Assembly: GCA_937925775.1 (NCBI GenBank)
Contig: CALAMM010000189.1
Span: forward strand, 1-12,915
DNA: 12,915 nt
From: an uncultured Fimbriimonadales bacterium
Lineage (GTDB): Bacteria; Armatimonadota; Fimbriimonadia; Fimbriimonadales; GBS-DC
Reading direction: 5' to 3'
A program made the position numbers and the translations under genes. The notes below the pieces were generated by a model. The model made no database searches. It was not told where the DNA came from and saw only the letters and a list, made by a program, of their open reading frames with translations. The stretch's first letter is position 1. Every line of letters begins with the position of its first letter. Shown here one piece after another: positions 6,931 through 12,851 of this stretch.

Positions 6931-6937
6931 TCGGTCG

Positions 6938-8815
6938 ATGACTCGGCAAGCGTTTCGGGAGCGGTTAGCGCAAGGTGCGCTGGTTGCCGATGGCGCGATG
7001 GGCACGATGCTCGCCTTACGCGGCGTCCCCCAGCCCTACGAACTGGCAAATCTGACGCACCCAGAGATTGTGCGCGCCCTACACCGCGAATACTACGAGG
7101 CGGGTGCGCGCCTAATCGAGACGAATACCTATTACGCGAACCGCGTGCGCTTGCTGAACCTGCCCGAGCGCGTCAGCGAAGCCCCTGTCGCCCACAGCTT
7201 GCTCCAACAGTTCGGCTCACCTGAGGAACTCGTGCGACGCATCAACACCGAGGCAGTGCGTCTCGCACGCGAGGCGGTCGGTGCAGACGCGCTGGTGTTC
7301 GGTGCGGTCGGCCCTGTGGGCAAGCCGCTGGAGCCGATGGGTGAGGTGCGCCTTGAGGAAGCCGAGCAGGCGTTCGAAGAGCAGATTTGTGCCCTGCTGG
7401 AAGGCGGTGTGGACGGGCTTGTTTTCGAGACCTTCATCGACCTGCAAGAACTCGCGTTGGCAGTTCGGGTCGCCCGACGCCTCGCGCCCGACATCCCGAT
7501 TATCGCTTCGAAAGGCTTCGTGGAAGACGGGGAGACGCTGATGGAGGGCTTACCCGAACGCTTCGCCCTGCACATCCAGCACCTCGATGTGGACGCGGTC
7601 GGGGGCAACTGCATTGTGGGACCGCAGCGGATGCTGGACATCGTGCGCATGATGGCAAGCGCGACGACGCTCCCCATCAGCTCGATGCCTACCCCCGGCT
7701 TGCCCCAACTCGTGCGCGGGCAGGTGGTGTACGATATTCACCCTGACTATTTTGGCAAGTACGCGGCGCGCTTGGTGGAGGCGGGCGCGAACATCGTAGG
7801 GGGCTGCTGCGGCACCACACCCGACCACACGCGCGCCATCGCCCACTATGTAAAGGGACTGAAACCCAAGCGCGCAGCGGTGAGCCCCGTGCGCACCCGC
7901 GAGCGCACACCGCAGGCAGAATTACCCCTTGCAGAGCCGTCGCGCCTGTCGCAACTGCTGGGCAAAGAGCGCATCATCGCCGTCGAGCTCGACCTGCCAC
8001 GCGGTTTGAAAATCCAGAAAGTTCTCGACGGCGCACGCCTGCTCAAGGAACACGGCGTGCATCTCATCGACATCTCCGACGGCGCGCGGGCACGCCTCCG
8101 CATGAATGTGATTGCCACCGCGCACCTTGTGCAGCGCGAGGCGGGTATCGAGGTGATGATGCACTTCGCCTGCCGTGACCGCAACCTGCTGGCAATCCAA
8201 TCCGACCTGCTCGGTGCGCACGCGCTGGGGATACGCAATGTGCTGGCAATCACGGGCGACCCAGCGCAGATCGGCGATTACCCCACCGCCACCAGCGTGT
8301 TCGATGTAGACGCGATTGGGCTGGTACGCATTCTGCGCCGTTTCAACGAAGGGCGCGATCTGGCGGGCAACAGTATCGGAGTCAAGGCGAACTTCACCAT
8401 CGCCGCCGCCTACAACCCTCTCGCGCCCGACATAGAACTCGAAAATGAACGCCTGCGGCGCAAAATCGACGAGGGCGCACACCTTATCTACACGCAACCG
8501 CTCTTCGAGATGCCAGTGGTAGAGCGCACAGCCGAGCTGCTCCAGAGGCTCGGCACCCCATGGTTTGTGGGCGTGCTGCCCCTGCGCAGCGCCCGCCACG
8601 CCGAGTTCATGCATAACGAAGTGCCAGGCATCCGCATCCCGGAGCCAGTGCTCAAACGCATCATGGACGCCCCCGAAGACTCTGCGCTCCAAGTAGGGCT
8701 GGAAATCGCGCAGGCATTTGTACGGGAGGCGGCCCCCTATGCTCAAGGAATCTACCTGATGCCCCCCGCAGGCAACGCCCAAATCGCCCTGCAGGTGGTG
8801 CAAGCGTTGAACTAA
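6938..8815 (+). CDS. yitJ: Bifunctional homocysteine S-methyltransferase / 5,10-methylenetetrahydrofolate reductase
   Basis: A fusion of two enzymes of methionine/folate metabolism in the cytoplasm, of the B. subtilis YitJ type. Residues 1-300 are the homocysteine S-methyltransferase domain: DGAMGT near residue 18, GGNC with Cys225 and GGCCGTT with Cys290 and Cys291, the three zinc ligands that bind homocysteine. After a linker (about 305-340) comes the FAD-binding MetF-like reductase domain (about 340-625), with VELDLPRG (Glu350 at the conserved acid position of MetF), LAITGDPAQIGDY and a C-terminal YLMPPAGN. There are 625 residues and no cobalamin-binding domain. The frame is open back to 6491, but ATG 6938 begins the recognisable domain and has TACAAT seven bases before it. 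The gene is divergent from the TIM-barrel gene and stands alone as a unit. The methyl donor of the first domain is not fixed by sequence. Confidence 0.95.
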   Translation: MTRQAFRERLAQGALVADGAMGTMLALRGVPQPYELANLTHPEIVRALHREYYEAGARLIETNTYYANRVRLLNLPERVSEAPVAHSLLQQFGSPEELVRRINTEAVRLAREAVGADALVFGAVGPVGKPLEPMGEVRLEEAEQAFEEQICALLEGGVDGLVFETFIDLQELALAVRVARRLAPDIPIIASKGFVEDGETLMEGLPERFALHIQHLDVDAVGGNCIVGPQRMLDIVRMMASATTLPISSMPTPGLPQLVRGQVVYDIHPDYFGKYAARLVEAGANIVGGCCGTTPDHTRAIAHYVKGLKPKRAAVSPVRTRERTPQAELPLAEPSRLSQLLGKERIIAVELDLPRGLKIQKVLDGARLLKEHGVHLIDISDGARARLRMNVIATAHLVQREAGIEVMMHFACRDRNLLAIQSDLLGAHALGIRNVLAITGDPAQIGDYPTATSVFDVDAIGLVRILRRFNEGRDLAGNSIGVKANFTIAAAYNPLAPDIELENERLRRKIDEGAHLIYTQPLFEMPVVERTAELLQRLGTPWFVGVLPLRSARHAEFMHNEVPGIRIPEPVLKRIMDAPEDSALQVGLEIAQAFVREAAPYAQGIYLMPPAGNAQIALQVVQALN

Positions 8816-8869
8816 GAGGCTGTTTGGGCGTATTTCGTCCGCGGGGACGCCGACGCTTCGGTGGGGCTT

Positions 8870-8925
8870 CCCTCTGCCCCTGTGTGGGAGAAAGGCGGAG
8901 GGTGAGAACAAAAGAATGCTCCGCC
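8870..8925. repeat. REP-like palindromic intergenic element
   Basis: The 236-base gap between the methyltransferase/reductase gene and sigma factor 3 contains CCCTCTGCC (8870-8878), which pairs with GGCGGAGGG (8894-8902) apart from one wobble position. GGCGGAG (8894-8900) can instead pair perfectly with CTCCGCC (8919-8925). The two stems exclude each other. There is no T-run, so it is not a standard terminator. The shape recalls dispersed REP-type elements, but a single copy in the window cannot prove that. Confidence 0.3.
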
Positions 8926-8977
8926 GTCTCGCGCGGGGAAATGCAAAAGCCACACACCCACTCTCCTACTCGTTGAG

Positions 8978-8983
8978 TACAAT
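8978..8983 (+). promoter_or_regulatory. Possible second (housekeeping) -10 box upstream of sigma factor 3
   Basis: TACAAT in the context TTGAGTACAATCCC, nearly identical to the pgl context TTGAGTATAATCCC. No start codon follows closely, so a promoter here would give a leader of about 60 bases before the sigma gene. No -35 box is evident. Confidence 0.25.
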
Positions 8984-9023
8984 CCCGCCACCGACGGCGA
9001 TTAACCGATTGGCGCACAACGAC

Positions 9024-9050
9024 TGAACCTACGCTTGACAGAAGCGTCTA
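9024..9050 (+). promoter_or_regulatory. Candidate ECF-type promoter of sigma factor 3
   Basis: TGAACC (9024-9029) and CGTCTA (9045-9050) are 15 bases apart (TGAAC to CGTCTA is 16). The -10 hexamer is identical to the one before sigma factor 1. It ends one base before ATG 9052 and ten bases before ATG 9061, so a transcript from it would suit a leaderless start at 9061. A TTGACA at 9035-9040 lies within the spacer but has no matching -10. Confidence 0.5.
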
Positions 9051-9051
9051 C

Positions 9052-9699
9052 ATGCCTGCGATGGTGCTCGATACGGTATCCTCTACTGGGAGACGCATCG
9101 AAGTGGATACTCCATCCGCAGAGGCTCGGTTAGTCGAGCGCGCCCAGGCGCAAGATGAAACGGCGTTTGAGCAGATTATGAATCTCTACGCCGATCGGCT
9201 CTACAACTACCTCCTGCGGATGGTGGGCAACCCTGCCGATGCGGAAGACTTGCTTCAAGAGGTGTTCTTGCGTGCGTACCAGGGGCTGCCGAATTTCGAT
9301 GGACGCGCCAGCCTCAGCACTTGGCTCTACCGCATCGCCACCAATCTATGCATCGATCACCAGCGTCGGCGGGCGCGGCGGGTGCAGACCGTCTCCTACC
9401 TTGCAGGCGAAGACGAGGACGGCGAACCCAGCGAGTGGGAGTTCCCCGACTTGCAAACGCCCGACCCGATGGAGAGCGCGTTGAATCGAGAATTGCAACA
9501 AGTGGTGGAACAAGCGATTAGCCTGTTGTCGCCTAAGCTGCGCACGGTGTTGCTTTTGTACGATGTGGAAAACCTCTCGTATGAGGAGATTGCGCGGGTA
9601 TTGAACATCCCCATCGGCACGGTGAAGTCGCGCCTAAATCATGCGCGGGGACAGATTCAAAAACATGTGGAGGCGTATTTAAGAGGTGAGTCGAAATGA
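9052..9699 (+). CDS. ECF (RpoE-like) sigma-70 family sigma factor 3
   Basis: An ECF sigma factor of 215 residues, first gene of a sigma / anti-sigma / RseB-like cassette. Region 2 spans about residues 40-110 (GNPADAEDLLQEVFLRAYQ, then LSTWLYRIATNLCIDHQRRRA); an acidic linker (EDEDGEPSEWEFPDLQTPDPME) precedes region 4 at about 150-205, with helix-turn-helix LSYEEIARVLNIPIGTVKSRL. The acidic linker and motifs resemble sigma factor 1 (DLPDLAPNPLELALN), so these two look like paralogues. Both ATG 9052 and ATG 9061 lack a Shine-Dalgarno. I list the longer form, but if the ECF promoter at 9024-9050 is real, 9061 (MVLDTVSS) is the start on that transcript. The stop overlaps the anti-sigma start as ATGA. 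Confidence 0.95.
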   Translation: MPAMVLDTVSSTGRRIEVDTPSAEARLVERAQAQDETAFEQIMNLYADRLYNYLLRMVGNPADAEDLLQEVFLRAYQGLPNFDGRASLSTWLYRIATNLCIDHQRRRARRVQTVSYLAGEDEDGEPSEWEFPDLQTPDPMESALNRELQQVVEQAISLLSPKLRTVLLLYDVENLSYEEIARVLNIPIGTVKSRLNHARGQIQKHVEAYLRGESK

Positions 9700-10154
9700 A
9701 TTGCACGCGATATGCGCGTTGGTTTTGGGACGACCTTGAGGGGCGGTTGAGCGCGGCGCAGGCGCAGGAGTTGCGTGCGCATGTGCAAGCGTGTCCGCGT
9801 TGCCAGCGTCAGTGGGAGGCGGCCCGGGCGACCTATCAGGCTTTGCGGGGACTGCCACGCCTCCGCGCCCCCGAACGGCTCATCCAGCAAACGCGCGCAC
9901 GCATCCGTGCCGCGTCTACGCCCAAGCCTGTCGCCGCTTGGTGGAAGCGTGTCGCGCTTGCGCCCGCTTTGGGCATACTCGCGGCAGCGGCGTGGTGGGG
10001 GTGGCTGGCAATCAACTCGGCAATAATGCATCCTGACACGATGGCTTCGCAGAACACCGAGAACTGGGTGGAGCTACACGAGCAGCTGGAGCTGGCAGAC
10101 TGGTCGCCGACACCGACACCGCGCTATTTTATTACGACAGGGTATACACGATGA
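9696..10154 (+). CDS. Zinc-finger anti-sigma factor 3 (RseA-like role)
   Basis: A single-pass membrane anti-sigma factor of 152 residues that should sequester sigma factor 3. The cytoplasmic zf-HC2/ZAS domain has Cys3 and His29-x3-Cys33-x2-Cys36. A basic, Pro-containing linker leads to a membrane segment at about residues 86-106 (VALAPALGILAAAAWWGWLAI). The outside tail is only about 45 residues, acidic, with SPTPTPRYF near its end; this is a plausible site for binding the downstream RseB-like protein and for protease attack. The gene overlaps both neighbours by ATGA (9696-9699 and 10151-10154), giving strict translational coupling. Spacing and first residues (MNC) match anti-sigma factor 1, supporting duplication of the sigma/anti-sigma pair. 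Confidence 0.93.
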   Translation: MNCTRYARWFWDDLEGRLSAAQAQELRAHVQACPRCQRQWEAARATYQALRGLPRLRAPERLIQQTRARIRAASTPKPVAAWWKRVALAPALGILAAAAWWGWLAINSAIMHPDTMASQNTENWVELHEQLELADWSPTPTPRYFITTGYTR

Positions 10155-11161
10155 GGTTCCTCTTGCTCTGCGGGGTGTTGCTTTGGGCATCGGGCGGGGC
10201 GCAAGAGCGCCCCATTCACTGGCTCCAGCGCGCCCTGCAAGCGGAGGGTAGCCTCACGGTTGCCGGGGTGCGCGTGACGGAGCTGCAGGTGGGACGCTCC
10301 GTGCGCCGTATGGAGGAACGGTTCTGGCGACAGGGCGCGCAGGCGGAGCGCATCGAAATCCTCGCGCCACCCGAGCGGCGAGGCGAAGTCTTACTCCTTC
10401 GCGACGGGAAATGGCTCGCTTTTCAACCCAGAACAAAAGAGGCATTTGAACTGCCTGAGAAGTTGCCTCAGGGCACGATGCTCCTTCGGAAAGCCATCGA
10501 ATGGGTGCAGGCGGGCGCGCTGCAAGCGGAGCTCCTGCCCGATACGACCGTGCTGGGGCGCGACTGCGCCGTAGTGCGCCTGAGCCGCGCCCGACCGCCG
10601 CGCGGACGACCCGAACTCTCCCCTAAACCTCCGCATTTCCCCGCCCATATGACCCTCTGGATCGACAAAGAGACCGGGGTCATCCTGCGTTATGAGTCAT
10701 CCGTGCATCCCAACGCGCCCGTATTGCGCATGGAGATTACCCGTCTTGAGCTGAACCCGCGCCTCGCACCCGACCTGTTCACATTACCCTCGGGCGTCAC
10801 GGTACGCCCGCTGAGCGGCGAGTATAAGAGCGTGGAAGAGGCACAACGGGCTGTGCCGTTCTCCATTCGCGTCCCCCGCTATCTGCCAGCAGGTGCGACT
10901 CTGGAGCGCGTGCTGGTACGCCGACGCCTTACGGATAACGCGCCGATGGTCATCCTGCACTATCGGACGCCGAATGCCCGCTTTAGCGTGTTTCAGACGC
11001 ACCAGTTAGGCGACGGGGAGTTCGAACCACCAGGTCGGCACACGAGACGCCTCAGTGTGCGCTTCTGGCGCGACGGCGACTACAGATTCGGCGTGGTGGG
11101 CAACCTTCCGCAAGCGGAGATCGAGCGAATCGCGCACTCGCTGAATCGCACGAACCCATAG
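10151..11161 (+). CDS. Secreted RseB/LolA-like protein with DUF4367-like C-terminal domain
   Basis: A probable periplasmic regulator of anti-sigma factor 3. It has a signal peptide (residues 1-17, MRFLLLCGVLLWASGGA). A beta-rich half follows (about 20-220), resembling the MucB/RseB and LolA lipoprotein-carrier fold, with WLQRALQAEGSLTVAGVRVTE, a WLAFQP strand and TLWIDKETGVILRYE. In E. coli RseB this fold binds RseA and senses mislocalised lipoprotein or LPS. The C-terminal part (about 226-335) begins SVEEAQRAVPFSIRVPRYLPAG, which is like DUF4367, a domain often found in or near anti-sigma factors. The 336-residue length matches RseB, although RseB's own second domain is different. The gene starts inside the anti-sigma stop (ATGA) and ends four bases from the convergent CPBP gene. 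Fold assignment is by motif impression, so moderate certainty. Confidence 0.82.
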   Translation: MRFLLLCGVLLWASGGAQERPIHWLQRALQAEGSLTVAGVRVTELQVGRSVRRMEERFWRQGAQAERIEILAPPERRGEVLLLRDGKWLAFQPRTKEAFELPEKLPQGTMLLRKAIEWVQAGALQAELLPDTTVLGRDCAVVRLSRARPPRGRPELSPKPPHFPAHMTLWIDKETGVILRYESSVHPNAPVLRMEITRLELNPRLAPDLFTLPSGVTVRPLSGEYKSVEEAQRAVPFSIRVPRYLPAGATLERVLVRRRLTDNAPMVILHYRTPNARFSVFQTHQLGDGEFEPPGRHTRRLSVRFWRDGDYRFGVVGNLPQAEIERIAHSLNRTNP

Positions 11162-11165
11162 CCCT

Positions 11166-12533
11166 TTAGCTTCCCACGCTCCACAACATCAGCGTAATCA
11201 GCCCGTTGTTCAGCGCGTGAATCAGGATACAGGGCAGCAGCGAGCGCGTGTGCGCATAGACCAGAGCAAGAATCATGCCCAGCACGGTAATTGGGAAGAT
11301 GCCGCCCAGAAACTGGGGATGGATGACGGCGAACAGGTAGCCACTGACAAACGCGCTCAGCCATACACGCCCCGTGCGCTGCCACAGCACCTTGAACAGC
11401 ACCCCGCGAAACATGAACTCCTCAATAATCGGCGCCAGCACCGCCGCCTGCGCAAAGAGCCAGAGCCACTGGAGCGCGGTTCGGCTGGCAGCAGCGCGCT
11501 CGCCGAGAGGGTGCGTCTGCTCCGCAGGCAGAGCGGGCATGACCAACAGCGTGAGGGCAAACAGCACGCTCAGAAAGGGCATATACGCCGCATAGCCTGC
11601 CAGCCCTGCACCGACCTGCTTCCACCACGCGCCCCCAAACCAGCGAATCTGCCCCAGCGCACCCGACTCCCGCTGCAACGACGCCAAATACATCAACGGC
11701 AGGAGCATCGCCAGCAGGTAAATCGCGTTCGAGGCGTTTACGCCGAAATCACGCAGCATAATTTCCAGCACGGGGGCATTGAGCATCGTTAGCAGGAAGA
11801 TTACCAGTGCCCACAGCAACGGGTCATAGACGAACGGCGACTCGGTAGGCGCAGGACGCGAGGGCAGTCGGAGCCGCCGATAAAAGTAAACAATTAGCAC
11901 CACCAGTCCGCCGATATTGGCGCAGATTAAGGTTGCAAGCACGGCGCCGAGGGTAACCACGGCCCATCCTGCCGCGCGTCCCAGCGATTCGCGCAGCGCG
12001 TCTGCCCGCGCAACATCGCCCGCGCGGCGATAGAGCGCGACTTTCAACAACTCGCCCGAAAACATCGAGGGCGTGTCGGGGAGCGCATGGAGCAGCGCCG
12101 GAACCTGTTCGGGCGTGAGCGGGCTGGAGAACGCCTCCTGCCAGCGCAGCGCTTGCCAGCGACGCTGGAGCGGAGACAGGGTTTCTGAGGGCAGGTCAGG
12201 GAGAGACTGTAAGGTCTTCTGGGGGTCGCCTACGCCGAACGCGCTCTCCAAAATCGCCCGATATACCGCCGCTTCGTAGGGCGCAAACGCCTCGTCCAGG
12301 TTGTTGAAGACCTCCTCCAGCGCGGTCTGCACGACGGGTTTTCCCTGCCCGAACTGTTCTAACGCGAGAGCATAACGCGCCTTAAACTCCACCCCCATCC
12401 GCGCATTGTTGGTTTGCAGCCTCGGCGAATCAGGCGCGCGAAACAATCTCCAAAACAGCGCGATATTGCCAAGAGTGAGGAGCGAGAAGAGAAAAATCAG
12501 CAGCCACCAAGCATACCGCGCGGAGTCTCTCAT
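11166..12533 (-). CDS. CPBP-family intramembrane metalloprotease with N-terminal helical domain
   Basis: A multi-pass membrane protein of the CPBP (Abi, PF02517) family, related to Rce1 and more distantly to PrsW, which cut proteins within or near the membrane. All motifs are present: Glu371-Glu372-x3-Arg376 (EEFMFR), Phe401-x3-His405 (FAVIH) and His439-x3-Asn443 (HALNN), so it should be active. The family domain is C-terminal (about 290-455). Before it lie one membrane segment (about 10-30), a soluble helical stretch of about 140 residues (35-175) without recognised repeats, and further membrane segments. The 455-residue length is about twice a minimal CPBP protein. I chose ATG 12533 over TTG 12539. 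There is no Shine-Dalgarno; the start lies 12 bases after the tRNA-Ser CCA end, so both may share the tRNA promoter. The substrate is unknown. Confidence 0.92.
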   Translation of the reverse strand: MRDSARYAWWLLIFLFSLLTLGNIALFWRLFRAPDSPRLQTNNARMGVEFKARYALALEQFGQGKPVVQTALEEVFNNLDEAFAPYEAAVYRAILESAFGVGDPQKTLQSLPDLPSETLSPLQRRWQALRWQEAFSSPLTPEQVPALLHALPDTPSMFSGELLKVALYRRAGDVARADALRESLGRAAGWAVVTLGAVLATLICANIGGLVVLIVYFYRRLRLPSRPAPTESPFVYDPLLWALVIFLLTMLNAPVLEIMLRDFGVNASNAIYLLAMLLPLMYLASLQRESGALGQIRWFGGAWWKQVGAGLAGYAAYMPFLSVLFALTLLVMPALPAEQTHPLGERAAASRTALQWLWLFAQAAVLAPIIEEFMFRGVLFKVLWQRTGRVWLSAFVSGYLFAVIHPQFLGGIFPITVLGMILALVYAHTRSLLPCILIHALNNGLITLMLWSVGS

Positions 12534-12545
12534 TGCCAATAAATC

Positions 12546-12641
12546 TGGCGGAGGGTCTGGGATTCGAACCCAGGGTAGGGAGCATAACCTCCCTACAACC
12601 GCTTAGCAGGCGGCCCCTTTCGACCTCTCAGGCAACCCTCC
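12546..12641 (-). tRNA. tRNA-Ser (anticodon GCT)
   Basis: A complete class II tRNA of 96 bases including an encoded CCA. The acceptor stem is GGAGGGT with ACCCTCC, the discriminator is G73 (a serine identity base), and the D-arm is CCT...AGG. The anticodon stem is CCGC/GCGG with loop CTGCTAA, so the anticodon is GCT (bases 12605-12607), reading AGC and AGU. The long variable arm pairs TAGGGAG with CTCCCTA. The T-arm is CTGGG-TTCGAAT-CCCAG. A consensus promoter lies just upstream. Confidence 0.97.
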
Positions 12642-12655
12642 GCCTCGCAAAAAGT

Positions 12656-12684
12656 ATTATACCATACCTCCCATCGATTGTCAA
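12656..12684 (-). promoter_or_regulatory. Perfect-consensus sigma-70 promoter of tRNA-Ser
   Basis: On the minus strand TTGACA (12684-12679) and TATAAT (12661-12656) are 17 bases apart, the ideal housekeeping promoter. Transcription should start near 12649, about eight bases before the mature tRNA 5' end. The -35 box overlaps the outer arm of a nested palindrome (12679-12719). Confidence 0.9.
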
Positions 12685-12719
12685 GAGGTTCCGAGGGTGT
12701 TCGGAAAATCGTCTTGACA
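12679..12719. promoter_or_regulatory. Nested palindrome overlapping the tRNA-Ser -35 region
   Basis: The outer arms TGTCAAGA (12679-12686) and TCTTGACA (12712-12719) are perfect inverted copies. Inside them TTCCGA (12689-12694) and TCGGAA (12701-12706) form a second perfect pair around a six-base loop. The outer arms place TTGACA boxes on both strands, but only the minus-strand one has a -10. It could be a regulator site, a folded upstream terminator-like structure or a relic of a mobile repeat. Confidence 0.4.
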
Positions 12720-12746
12720 GAATGCCCATCCATGGAACGCAGGTGC

Positions 12747-12774
12747 GCCCCTACGCCAATAACCAAGTAGGGGC
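12747..12774. repeat. 8-bp inverted repeat at the edge of the repeat array
   Basis: GCCCCTAC (12747-12754) and GTAGGGGC (12767-12774) are perfect inverted copies with a 12-base loop. The right arm is the first bases of repeat copy 1, and it includes the single base that differs from copy 2, so this hairpin is specific to copy 1. There is no T-run beside it. Confidence 0.4.
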
Positions 12775-12830
12775 AGGTACCCCCTCCTTTAGGTTCCCCC
12801 TGCAAGCAGGGGGAACCAATTGAGAAAATA
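12767..12830. repeat. 64-bp direct repeat, copy 1, containing a perfect 12-bp hairpin
   Basis: Matches the copy at 12852-12915 at 63 of 64 positions (G at 12772 against T at 12857). Its core, 12792-12817, is GGTTCCCCCTGC, AA, GCAGGGGGAACC: a perfect 12-bp stem closed by two bases. An AT-rich tail (AATTGAGAAAATA) follows. It is non-coding; frames across it show no start, ribosome site or protein resemblance. Confidence 0.9.
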
Positions 12831-12851
12831 TGAGGGGGCGCATATCTCTGG

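Noticed and set aside
6491..6937. N-terminal extension of the methyltransferase/reductase frame back to 6491
   Set aside because: That part is antisense to the TIM-barrel gene and unlike any domain; the family start DGAMGT is near ATG 6938, which has a -10 box seven bases before it.
6742..6937. SAM or cobalamin riboswitch ahead of the methyltransferase/reductase gene
   Set aside because: No recognisable conserved core was seen, and the -10 box seven bases from ATG leaves no leader to hold one.
6742..7005. N-terminal extension of the TIM-barrel frame to 7005
   Set aside because: It would cross the divergent promoter region into the methyltransferase gene; TATAAT at 6751-6756 and the Tat-like motif support ATG 6741.
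7922..8953. 343-codon open frame antisense to the methyltransferase/reductase gene
   Set aside because: A long shadow frame in GC-rich DNA; the opposite strand encodes a clear MetF domain.
9035..9063. Sigma-70 promoter from TTGACA at 9035-9040 ahead of sigma factor 3
   Set aside because: The position 17 bases downstream reads GCGATG, not a -10 box, and lies inside the gene.
12712..12742. Plus-strand promoter from TTGACA at 12714-12719
   Set aside because: No -10 hexamer lies 16-18 bases downstream and no gene follows.
12792..12817. Rho-independent terminator
   Set aside because: The 12-bp stem is strong, but neither side has a run of T; the following bases are AATTGAGAAAATA on the plus strand and TAAAGGAGG on the minus strand.
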